A stretch of DNA of 14,408 nucleotides, from contig NZ_CAUFJQ010000047.1 in the NCBI RefSeq assembly GCF_959025735.1, positions 1 through 14,408 of the forward strand, written 5' to 3'. Below are positions 7,689 through 14,314 of the stretch, piece after piece. The position numbers and the translations under genes are program-made. Every line of letters begins with the position of its first letter. Position 1 is the stretch's first letter. This DNA comes from an uncultured Streptococcus sp. Its GTDB lineage: Bacteria > Bacillota > Bacilli > Lactobacillales > Streptococcaceae. The notes under the pieces were generated by a model. It was given only the letters and a program-made list of their open reading frames with translations, was not told the DNA's origin and ran no database searches.

Positions 7689-9170
7689 ATGAAAAATTGG
7701 AAAAAATACGCGTTAGCATCTGCTAGTGTCATTGCTCTTGGAGCTACTCTTGCTGCTTGTGGAAGCCTTACAGGTAACAACAAGAAATCAGCAACAACTG
7801 AAGATGGTAAACCAATCATCAAGATGTACCAAATCGGTGATAAACCAGATAACTTGGATGTTCTTCTTAAGAATGCCAACAAGATCATTGAAAAGAAAGT
7901 TGGCGCAAAATTGGATATCCAATATCTTGGTTGGGGTGACTACGCACAAAAAATGAACGTTATCATCTCATCTGGTGAAAACTATGATATTGCCTTTGCT
8001 AATAACTACGTTATCAACGCTCAAAAAGGTGCTTATGCTGACTTGACAGAATTGTACAAGAAAGAAGGGAAAGACCTTTACAAAGCACTTGACCCAGCTT
8101 ACATCAAAGGGAACACTGTAAATGGCAAGATCTATGCTGTTCCAGTAGCAGCTAACGTTGCATCTTCTCAAAACTTTGCCTTCAACGGACCACTTGTTGA
8201 AAAATATGGTATCGACATCTCAAACGTCAAAGACTATGCTTCTCTTGAACCAGTCTTGAAAGCCATCAAAGAAAAAGATCCAAACGTTGTTCCATTTGCA
8301 ATGAACAAGAGCTACGGCGGACCTTCAGATGACTTCGACTATGTGGCTGTTGATGGACTTCCATTCGTGGTTGACTTGAAAGGTGACACCACTAAGATCG
8401 TTGACCGTTACACCATTCCTCGTTATGTAGAAAACTTGAAGACTCTTCACAAATACTACGAAGCAGGATACATTCCAAAAGACGTAGCAACGAGCGACAC
8501 TGGTTATGATCTTTCTCAAGATACATGGTTGGTTCGTGAAGAAACAGTAGGACCAGCTGACTACGGTAACAGCTTGCTTTCTCGTGTAGCAAACCGTAAG
8601 ATCGACATCAAACCATTTACTGAACTTTACAAGAAGAACAACACTACTCAAGTAGCTAACTTTGTTATCTCAAACAACTCTAAGAACAAAGAAAAAGCAA
8701 TGGAAGTATTGAACCTCTTGAATACAAACCCAGAACTCTTGAACGGTCTTGTTTACGGACCAGAAGGCAAGAACTGGGAAAAAGTTGAAGGTAAAGAAAA
8801 CCGTGTCAAAGTCTTGGATGGCTACAACGGAAACACTCACATGTCTGGATGGAACACTGGTAACAACTGGATCCTTTACATCAACGAAAACGTAACAGAT
8901 GAACAAATTGCACAATCTAAGAAAGACTTGGAAACTGCAAAAGAATCTCCAGCACTTGGTTTCATCTTTAACACAGATAAAGTGAAATCAGAAATCACTG
9001 CTCTTACAAATACTTTGAACCAATTCGCAGGTGCGATCAATACTGGTACTGTGGATCCTGAAGTAGAAGTTCCTAAGATGCTTGAAAAATTGAAATCAGA
9101 AGGTGCTTACCAAAAAGTGCTTGACGAAATGCAAAAACAATACGACGAATTCCTTGCTTCTAAAAAATAA
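7689..9170 (+). CDS. Sugar-binding lipoprotein, NgtS-like ABC solute receptor
   Basis: This 493-residue solute-binding lipoprotein captures the oligosaccharide outside the membrane and hands it to the two permeases. The signal peptide ends in the lipobox LAAC, with C24 as the lipidated residue after a basic start (KNWKK) and a hydrophobic core. The mature protein resembles the large LplA/NgtS binding proteins of streptococci (about 490 residues), which carry a DUF3502-type C-terminal domain. NgtS of S. pneumoniae binds complex N-glycan. Codon use is narrower and more optimised than in the flanking genes, suggesting high expression. A Shine-Dalgarno AAGGAG (7674-7679) lies 9 bases before the ATG. 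The gene follows the permeases after a 79-base gap holding a perfect hairpin and is closed by a strong terminator. N-glycan as ligand is inferred from similarity and context. Confidence 0.9.
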   Translation: MKNWKKYALASASVIALGATLAACGSLTGNNKKSATTEDGKPIIKMYQIGDKPDNLDVLLKNANKIIEKKVGAKLDIQYLGWGDYAQKMNVIISSGENYDIAFANNYVINAQKGAYADLTELYKKEGKDLYKALDPAYIKGNTVNGKIYAVPVAANVASSQNFAFNGPLVEKYGIDISNVKDYASLEPVLKAIKEKDPNVVPFAMNKSYGGPSDDFDYVAVDGLPFVVDLKGDTTKIVDRYTIPRYVENLKTLHKYYEAGYIPKDVATSDTGYDLSQDTWLVREETVGPADYGNSLLSRVANRKIDIKPFTELYKKNNTTQVANFVISNNSKNKEKAMEVLNLLNTNPELLNGLVYGPEGKNWEKVEGKENRVKVLDGYNGNTHMSGWNTGNNWILYINENVTDEQIAQSKKDLETAKESPALGFIFNTDKVKSEITALTNTLNQFAGAINTGTVDPEVEVPKMLEKLKSEGAYQKVLDEMQKQYDEFLASKK

Positions 9171-9185
9171 GAAACAGGTCGTGTG

Positions 9186-9218
9186 AAAAGGCTTTGGGGC
9201 TGTCTCCAAGGCCTTTTT
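9186..9218 (+). terminator. Intrinsic terminator after the transporter operon
   Basis: AAAAGGCTTTGG (9186-9197) pairs with CCAAGGCCTTTT (9206-9217) as 12 bp with one G-U pair and an 8-base loop, and the T-run continues to 9218. It begins 15 bases after the binding-protein stop codon. Confidence 0.9.
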
Positions 9219-9226
9219 AAGTTTTT

Positions 9227-9257
9227 ATGAAAATGAATCCTGGAAATGAAAATCAAT
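9227..9257 (+). repeat. Direct repeats upstream of the yesL-yesM-yesN promoter
   Basis: ATGAAAATGAAT (9227-9238) and ATGAAAATCAAT (9246-9257) match at 11 of 12 positions and start 19 bases apart. The second copy also forms a degenerate inverted repeat with TTTCA (9259-9263). Pairs of direct repeats near two helical turns apart are typical sites for AraC-type regulators such as the YesN-like protein encoded downstream. The role is inferred. Confidence 0.45.
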
Positions 9258-9282
9258 ATTTCAATTCACTAATGCAAATATG

Positions 9283-9311
9283 AGGAAAGCGTTTTATTTT
9301 TATGATATAAT
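9283..9311 (+). promoter_or_regulatory. Probable promoter of the regulator operon (good -10, poor -35)
   Basis: A perfect -10 TATAAT lies at 9306-9311, 27 bases before the Shine-Dalgarno start. The hexamer 17 bases upstream (AGGAAA, 9283-9288) is a poor -35. That combination suggests that an activator bound at the upstream repeats helps this promoter. Confidence 0.6.
9284..9297 (+). promoter_or_regulatory. Degenerate cre box over the -35 region
   Basis: GGAAAGCGTTTTAT matches 12 of 14 positions of TGWAARCGYTWNCW, including the central AAGCGTT core. Lying over the -35 region, it could let CcpA repress the regulator genes. It is weaker than the perfect site at 5680. Confidence 0.45.
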
Positions 9312-9341
9312 AGAATAACTAATTGGGAAAGAGGCTGAATG

Positions 9342-9953
9342 ATGGGAAAAATCATCGAGTTCATTTTTACGAGAGTCTATGTTGCCATGCTGGTAACAGG
9401 GATTTTTTGGGTCTTGACGATCTGTGGGGGCATTCTTCTAGGAGTAGGACCAGCCAGTGCCACTATCATGAGCCTCTATGCGGAAAATGGCATGAACTAC
9501 AAAGACTACCATTGGTCACGCGCTTGGGAACTCTTCAAAGAAAATCTACGCCCGGCTAATCAAGTCTTTTATACCTTCTTTGCCATTGAAGGGGTTCTTC
9601 TCTATGGCATGTACCTCATGATCCAGATTCCTCACTTGAATTTCTTCCAAATTTTGGTTCTTTTGTTTAATCTGGTTTTTCTCTTGGTTGCGCCTCTAGC
9701 TTACGCCGTTTATTTGAAATTGCAAGTACATTTCGATCTTTCTTATGCTAATAGTATCAAGCTCAGTTTGATCGGAATGTTGCTGGACATTCGTCCGGTT
9801 CTGAAGCTCATCCTTGGAACAGCACTACTTGGCGTCATTAGCTACTATATGCCAGCCCTTCTCTTTTTTGTCTTGATCGGCGTCTGGCATTTCTTTGTCA
9901 ATGATATCTTTGACCCTGTTTATCAAAATATCCACGAAAAATTGGTATCCTAA
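9342..9953 (+). CDS. YesL/DUF624 family membrane protein
   Basis: The 203-residue (204 if started at 9339) integral membrane protein has about five hydrophobic segments, near residues 8-35, 75-97, 102-127, 150-170 and 170-192. The segment GGILLGVGPASATIM near the N-terminus is typical of the YesL family, whose biochemical role is not established. Members are regularly encoded next to YesM/YesN-type two-component systems and sugar ABC transporters, as here. Two adjacent ATGs (9339, 9342) are possible. The second is 7 bases after AAAGAGG (9328-9334) and is preferred. The stop lies 2 bases before the sensor kinase start, so the two are probably translated together. Its product may assist signalling or sense the transporter, but this is speculation from context. 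Confidence 0.82.
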   Translation: MGKIIEFIFTRVYVAMLVTGIFWVLTICGGILLGVGPASATIMSLYAENGMNYKDYHWSRAWELFKENLRPANQVFYTFFAIEGVLLYGMYLMIQIPHLNFFQILVLLFNLVFLLVAPLAYAVYLKLQVHFDLSYANSIKLSLIGMLLDIRPVLKLILGTALLGVISYYMPALLFFVLIGVWHFFVNDIFDPVYQNIHEKLVS

Positions 9954-9955
9954 CG

Positions 9956-11602
9956 ATGAAAAAAATCTGGTTAAGTACGCTTTTAAAATTCTACGCCTAT
10001 GTCATGGTGGTCATTTTGACCATTATGGGTCTCGTCGTAGCGGGGATCTCTTGGAAAAACCAGCAAGCTGAAGCCGATCGGATCGCCCAACGGGTCTTGA
10101 CTGAAGTCGTGACGGATCTCGAGACCTCTTATCAGCGGGTCACACAAGAAGGGCGTAGTCTCGTTGAAAACCCTGCAAAATTAGAAGGGGTTTATCGCTA
10201 TTTTACCTTGTCACCATCGGAGTATGAGACTTGGCGATTGAATGCCCAGTTTCCTTCTTATATCCAATTGTCCCTACATAAGAATATTGACAGTCTCTAT
10301 TTGAGCAATAAAAACATCGAGGGGATCGATGTCACCTTGTCGGATTACAAGACAGTATTTGTCTCTACCCGGCAATCGAAGGGGGGTAAGCAAGTTTCAG
10401 CGGACCATTACAAGGCTCCTGCGACAGCCATTCCGGTTCCTTTGACAGATCCGACTACGGGTGCTGGAGTTGGGATTGCTTATATGACTCTGGACCAGGA
10501 AATTTTGACGGCAGCGATTGACAATGCTAGAGGAGATCTACCGGTTGCTGTGAGGATCTTCACGCCCTTTGGGAAAGAGATGTACCATGAAGGGGATAAG
10601 GATTTACCCAAAAAGATTAAATGGCAAACTCGTAGTACGATCTATGGCTACAAGGTGGATGTAGTCGTTTCTGAAAGTTATTTGGTCAAGAAGGGTCTAG
10701 CTAACCTGACCACTTTTCTCTCCATTGCTTTCTTGATTTTCTTGATCCTTTACTTATTAATGCGACAAATTTTCAAAAATTACCGGCGTCAAGTCCTCGA
10801 TTTGGTCGACACCATGAATCTGATCAGTCAAGGCGATAGTGAACGACGGATTGATACCTCGACCAAGGACCAAGAACTGCTGGTTATTGGTAATATGATC
10901 AATACCATGTTAGACAATATGGACAAGAACATTCGGGATATCTACCAGTTGCAGCTCAGCCAAAAGGATGCCAATATGCGGGCCCTACAAGCTCAGATCA
11001 ATCCCCATTTCATGTACAATACACTGGAATTTATCCGGATGTATGCCGTCATGCAAGAGCAGGATGAGTTGGGTGATATTATCTATGAGTTTAGTAGTCT
11101 CTTGCGCAATAATATCTCAGATGAGCGAGTGACGACAGTTGAAAATGAGCTCGAATTTTGTCGCAAATACAGTTACCTCTGCATGGTACGTTATCCAAAA
11201 TCAATTGCCTATGGCTTTAAGATCGATCCAGGCTTGGAAAAAATGAAGATTCCAAAATTCACCATCCAGCCTTTGGTCGAGAACTATTTTGCACATGGAG
11301 TGGACCACAAACGCAAGGACAATGTGATTAGTGTCAAAGTCTTGCAAGGAGAAGGGCAAGTCATGATTCTAGTTACTGATAATGGGCGCGGGATGGAAGA
11401 AGAACAGCTAGAAAGTATTCAAGAGATACTAGCCAATCGCAATCCACGCTCAGAAATCGAAGAAAAGAGTGGGCGGCAATCCATCGGAATTGTCAATGTT
11501 CATGAACGCATGCTACTCTATTTTGGAGATCGCTACCATATCCAAGTCTTCTCTCAACCTCACCATGGAGTGACCTATACGATAACCATTCAAGATGAAT
11601 AA
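9956..11602 (+). CDS. YesM-like sensor histidine kinase
   Basis: This 548-residue sensor kinase of the YesM/LytS-like class (His_kinase plus HATPase_c) should detect an extracellular glycan cue and phosphorylate the regulator encoded next. The first membrane segment (about 7-29) and a second (about 247-268) enclose an extracellular sensor domain of roughly 215 residues. A HAMP linker follows (about 268-325). The phosphoacceptor H351 lies in QAQINPHFMYNTLEF. The ATP-binding domain shows the N box (IQPLVENYFAHGV), the G1 box (VTDNGRGM) and a G2-like SIGIVNVHERM. I see no good Shine-Dalgarno before the ATG, only 2 bases from the YesL stop, so it probably depends on coupled translation. The nearest known counterpart is the pneumococcal TCS07 kinase, reported to control host-glycan genes. 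Confidence 0.93.
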   Translation: MKKIWLSTLLKFYAYVMVVILTIMGLVVAGISWKNQQAEADRIAQRVLTEVVTDLETSYQRVTQEGRSLVENPAKLEGVYRYFTLSPSEYETWRLNAQFPSYIQLSLHKNIDSLYLSNKNIEGIDVTLSDYKTVFVSTRQSKGGKQVSADHYKAPATAIPVPLTDPTTGAGVGIAYMTLDQEILTAAIDNARGDLPVAVRIFTPFGKEMYHEGDKDLPKKIKWQTRSTIYGYKVDVVVSESYLVKKGLANLTTFLSIAFLIFLILYLLMRQIFKNYRRQVLDLVDTMNLISQGDSERRIDTSTKDQELLVIGNMINTMLDNMDKNIRDIYQLQLSQKDANMRALQAQINPHFMYNTLEFIRMYAVMQEQDELGDIIYEFSSLLRNNISDERVTTVENELEFCRKYSYLCMVRYPKSIAYGFKIDPGLEKMKIPKFTIQPLVENYFAHGVDHKRKDNVISVKVLQGEGQVMILVTDNGRGMEEEQLESIQEILANRNPRSEIEEKSGRQSIGIVNVHERMLLYFGDRYHIQVFSQPHHGVTYTITIQDE

Positions 11603-11612
11603 AGGAGACAGA

Positions 11613-12917
11613 ATGTACAAAGTCTTATTAGTAGACGATGAGTATATGATTACAGAAGGGTTAAAAAAATTAATCCCCTTTGACCACTGGAATATGGAAG
11701 TGGTCGCAACTGCTGAAGATGCAGACCAGGCCCTTGATTATGTGCGAGAACATCCGGTGGATGTGGTGATCACGGATGTCAATATGCCTGGAAAGACCGG
11801 ACTTCAGATGATTGCAGAGATGAAGGATTTGATCCCAGATGCTGCTTTTATCATTATGTCAGGCTATCAGGATTTTGAATACGTCAAGACAGCTCTCAAT
11901 TTGCGCGTGGCAGACTACCTGCTCAAACCTGTCAATAAGGTGGAGATGGGCAATATCCTAGAAAAAATTCAGCATAAAATCCAGCAACCAAGTCAAGAGT
12001 TGGCCAACCGTTTGATTCACGATGATATCTCTGAGGAAGAGTTTTGTCAGTATATCGCAGGCCGGAACTCACTGTGGATTGGAGTCGCTAAGGAGAAAAA
12101 AGGCTTTATCAGCTCGTCTTATCAAGTTCTTGGGCAAAATCTTCAACTCTTTATCTCGGATCAAGAAGAAGAAGCCATGATTGAGAAGGCCTTTGAGCCT
12201 CCTTATAAGGAGCACTTTCATCAATTTAAGGACCTCGTAGAGCGGAGCCTCTTTTATGGGGCGACCCCTCTCAATCAAGATGAAGAAGTCTTCCATTACT
12301 ACGAGCCTGCCTACCGGGTGATCATGCAAGGAAATATCCAACAGATCTTAGAAGAACTGGATTGGTTAGAAAAAATGATCCTTGAGAAGACACCTAAGGT
12401 TTCACTGACCAAGCAGCTCTTTATCCAGTTTTTGATGGATGTCTTTCATTTGTTTGAATACCTGCAAGGAGATGATTTGGCCGATGTGGTCAAGAAAGTA
12501 CATGATGCTGCCACCTTTAGCGAGATGATTGGCTTTATCCAGGAAGAGTTGTCCCGTTTCTTATCCCACTATCGGATGAATGAAAATGTAGCGAGTGTCC
12601 TTCAAGTGATTAGCCGCGATTACCAAAAAGAGCTGTCACTCAAGGACATCAGTCAGGGTCTCTTTATCAATCCAGTCTATTTAGGCCAATTGATTAAACG
12701 AGAAACCAATGCAACGTTCGCAGAACTCCTCAACAAACAGCGGATCAAGGCTGCCCAGCAGCTCCTCTTATCGACCAATGACAGTATTGAAGATATCTGC
12801 TATAAAGTCGGTTACAGTAACGTGGGCTATTTCTACAAGGTTTTCCGCAAACTCTGTGGAAAATCGCCTAAAACCTATCGCTTACAAGTCATGACAGAGC
12901 ATACAGAAGATGAGTAA
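11613..12917 (+). CDS. YesN-like response regulator with AraC-type DNA-binding domain
   Basis: This 434-residue regulator has an N-terminal receiver (about 1-120) with acidic pocket D8/D9, phosphoacceptor D55 in VVITDVNMPG, and the conserved lysine in YLLKPVNK. A long divergent middle region (about 125-325) follows, then a C-terminal AraC/XylS double helix-turn-helix (about 330-430; LSLKDISQGLFINPVYLGQL and VGYSNVGYFYKVFRK). It is the partner of the kinase and the likely activator of the glycan genes. The ATG at 11613 is preferred because AAAGGAGA (11601-11608) precedes it. The frame opens 6 codons earlier at 11595, inside the kinase gene and before that ribosome binding site. Candidate targets in this window are the repeats at 9227-9257 and 7619-7641. 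Confidence 0.93.
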   Translation: MYKVLLVDDEYMITEGLKKLIPFDHWNMEVVATAEDADQALDYVREHPVDVVITDVNMPGKTGLQMIAEMKDLIPDAAFIIMSGYQDFEYVKTALNLRVADYLLKPVNKVEMGNILEKIQHKIQQPSQELANRLIHDDISEEEFCQYIAGRNSLWIGVAKEKKGFISSSYQVLGQNLQLFISDQEEEAMIEKAFEPPYKEHFHQFKDLVERSLFYGATPLNQDEEVFHYYEPAYRVIMQGNIQQILEELDWLEKMILEKTPKVSLTKQLFIQFLMDVFHLFEYLQGDDLADVVKKVHDAATFSEMIGFIQEELSRFLSHYRMNENVASVLQVISRDYQKELSLKDISQGLFINPVYLGQLIKRETNATFAELLNKQRIKAAQQLLLSTNDSIEDICYKVGYSNVGYFYKVFRKLCGKSPKTYRLQVMTEHTEDE

Positions 12918-12947
12918 AAGGCTGAGACAATTTGTCTCAGCCTTTTT
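12916..12947. terminator. Bidirectional terminator between yesN-like gene and rlmA
   Basis: AAAAGGCTGAGAC (12916-12928) pairs perfectly with GTCTCAGCCTTTT (12934-12946) around a 5-base loop. T-runs appear on both strands, so it can end the plus-strand regulator operon and the convergent rlmA gene. It overlaps the last two bases of the regulator stop codon. Confidence 0.92.
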
Positions 12948-12957
12948 ACTTTTCATT

Positions 12958-13812
12958 TTACGTTCTTTGTATCTTAATTTTCCCAACCAGTAGCTCCGCT
13001 TCAATGGTGATTTCTGTGAGTTGGGTCCAGTCGATTATTTCTTGGTCAACGTGAAATAGAAGGGGGGTCATGGTGAGGAGCGCCTGACGTTCTTCAGGAG
13101 TTAAACTCTTGGTAAGGCTGACCGTTTCGGATGAGAGGATCCGGCAGTGGTCTTCAAAGTGCTCCAAAATTTCCTGATTGGAGTAGGATTGCTTGGTCAA
13201 TTGATCTTGGGCCAACTGGCGAATTTCTTTCAGATGAGAAGAGGTTGGGACAACCTTAATGATCACCCCTTCTGTCTTTAAGACACGTTCAAATTCAGCG
13301 TAATTAGCCGGGGAGAAGATGTCCAAAATGACCTCCATACTCTTAGATTGAATGGGTAAATGAGCCAAATCTCCTACAAACCAATTTACCTTCCAGCTAG
13401 CGTCACTCTTGGCAGCTAGTTGTACGGATTCCTTGGAAAGATCAAATGCATAGAAAGTAGCCTTGGGATAGGCTTCTTGTAGTTTTCGGGAGTAATAACC
13501 TTCTCCGCAACCGATATCTAGAATTCTGGCATCACTGGTCGGAATCTTTTGTCCGATCGCTGTTAGAATCGGCTCATAAAACCCTGCTTCTAAGATCAGC
13601 TGGCGATTCTGGAAATTTTCCTTGTCATAGTCCTTTGATTGTTTGATCTGGGGAGCCAGGTTGACATAGCCAAATTTCGCCAAATCAAAAGAATGGCCCT
13701 TGGGACATTTAAAACTGGTCCCCACAAGTTCTAGGTCCAGTTGACAGATAGGACAGGCAAAGGCAGTGGCTGTTTGAAATCGTTGTAATTTTGGTTTGAT
13801 CGGTGTATTCAT
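12958..13812 (-). CDS. rlmA: 23S rRNA (guanine-N1)-methyltransferase RlmA
   Basis: This 284-residue SAM-dependent methyltransferase modifies a guanine in the helix 35 loop of 23S rRNA near the peptide exit tunnel. In Gram-positive bacteria the RlmA(II) type methylates G748 (E. coli numbering). An N-terminal zinc finger is formed by C20, C23, C36 and H40 (ACPIC, then KCPKGHSFD). It is followed by FGYVNLAP and the SAM motif I ILDIGCGEGYYS (about 97-108). The acidic FDLSKE of motif II and the family motif IFSPANYAEFERVLK are also present. It is convergent with the regulator operon and not functionally tied to it. The ATG has no Shine-Dalgarno; the predicted start of transcription falls on the ATG itself, suggesting a leaderless mRNA. 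Which guanine is modified is inferred from the family. Confidence 0.93.
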   Translation of the reverse strand: MNTPIKPKLQRFQTATAFACPICQLDLELVGTSFKCPKGHSFDLAKFGYVNLAPQIKQSKDYDKENFQNRQLILEAGFYEPILTAIGQKIPTSDARILDIGCGEGYYSRKLQEAYPKATFYAFDLSKESVQLAAKSDASWKVNWFVGDLAHLPIQSKSMEVILDIFSPANYAEFERVLKTEGVIIKVVPTSSHLKEIRQLAQDQLTKQSYSNQEILEHFEDHCRILSSETVSLTKSLTPEERQALLTMTPLLFHVDQEIIDWTQLTEITIEAELLVGKIKIQRT

Positions 13813-13818
13813 ATTAGT

Positions 13819-13847
13819 AGTGTAACAAAAGAGCCTCTAGATAGCAA
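13819..13847 (-). promoter_or_regulatory. Predicted promoter of rlmA, extended -10, leaderless
   Basis: Read on the minus strand, TTGCTA (13847-13842), a 17-base spacer and TACACT (13824-13819) make a promoter with a TG extension (TGTTACACT). Each hexamer matches 4 of 6 consensus bases. The start would fall 7 bases on, at 13812, which is the A of the rlmA ATG. Confidence 0.5.
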
Positions 13848-13866
13848 CCGATGCTCTAATGAGGCT
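13827..13866 (-). terminator. Probable terminator of the YciI-family gene
   Basis: On the minus strand, AGCCTC (13866-13861) pairs with GAGGCT (13837-13832). TAGA/TCTA and GCA/TGC extend the stem inward after a 2-base bulge. TTTT (13830-13827) follows. It ends the YciI-like transcript and overlaps the -35 and spacer of the rlmA promoter. Confidence 0.6.
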
Positions 13867-13918
13867 GGGTCACACTTTTTAATGGTTCTATGCAGTATTG
13901 AGTGGACCTTGAGTTTCT

Positions 13919-14227
13919 TTATCTAATTTTGTCCACTGGATTGTTCAGGATGGTTTTCAATTCTGGACAATACTTACTTGCTTCAAATTCAATGATTTCA
14001 TATTGAGCAATCTCATTTTGATAGAATGGATCGTGTGTAATGATTTCTTGAACGGCTTCTTTATTTTTAGCTCTCATGAGAATGATACCGCCGGTCCTTG
14101 GATTTTTCCTTCCAGATGCGATAAAATGACCTTTTGTATAATACTGATTTAAAAAATCTATGTGTTTTTCTAAGAATTTTTCAACTTCATCAAGGGGCTT
14201 GATATAGGTAAGATTTACAATAAACAT
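13919..14227 (-). CDS. YciI family protein
   Basis: The 102-residue product belongs to the YciI-like (YCII) family of small ferredoxin-like alpha+beta proteins with a conserved His/Asp pair, whose roles are mostly unknown. H22 (EKHIDFL) and the HDPF motif (H65, D66) are the recognisable family positions, with the SGRKNPRTGGIIL strand segment between them. It is about the usual family length. AAAGGAG (14240-14234 on the minus strand) lies 6 bases before the ATG and supports the start. It is divergent from an HxlR-type regulator gene 87 bases away, an arrangement in which the regulator often controls the neighbour. No enzymatic reaction can be assigned. Confidence 0.87.
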   Translation of the reverse strand: MFIVNLTYIKPLDEVEKFLEKHIDFLNQYYTKGHFIASGRKNPRTGGIILMRAKNKEAVQEIITHDPFYQNEIAQYEIIEFEASKYCPELKTILNNPVDKIR

Positions 14228-14237
14228 AAGTGACTCC

Positions 14238-14266
14238 TTTAAAATAAATGATAAATAGATTATAAT
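14238..14266 (+). promoter_or_regulatory. Predicted promoter of the HxlR-family gene
   Basis: TTTAAA (14238-14243), a 17-base spacer and a perfect TATAAT (14261-14266) predict a start near 14273. The -35 box shares bases with the Shine-Dalgarno of the divergent YciI-like gene. Confidence 0.6.
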
Positions 14267-14275
14267 ACTTTACAA
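14248..14275 (-). promoter_or_regulatory. Possible promoter of the YciI-family gene
   Basis: On the minus strand, TTGTAA (14275-14270), a 16-base spacer and TATCAT (14253-14248) could drive the YciI-like gene, with a start near 14241 just before its ribosome binding site. It overlaps the divergent promoter face to face. Confidence 0.4.
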
Positions 14276-14305
14276 ACTACCTGAATAGTAGGCACATTTT
14301 TGTAA
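14270..14305. repeat. Spaced inverted repeat in the divergent intergenic region
   Basis: TTACAAA (14270-14276) and TTTGTAA (14299-14305) are exact inverted copies separated by 22 bases. The left arm touches the candidate minus-strand -35 and the right arm touches the Shine-Dalgarno of the HxlR-type gene. It is a candidate operator for that regulator. Confidence 0.4.
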
Positions 14306-14314
14306 GGAGAAAAA

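Noticed and set aside
8325..8651. 108-residue antisense reading frame within the binding-protein gene
   Set aside because: It is a by-product of the narrow codon use of the sense gene. It has no ribosome binding site or recognisable family.
9323..9559. 78-residue plus-strand frame overlapping the YesL-like gene
   Set aside because: Its product has no membrane segments or family likeness, and the overlapping frame encodes a clear YesL-type protein.
11595..11612. Six extra codons before the response regulator
   Set aside because: The ribosome binding site lies inside this stretch, so it serves the ATG at 11613, where the receiver domain begins normally.
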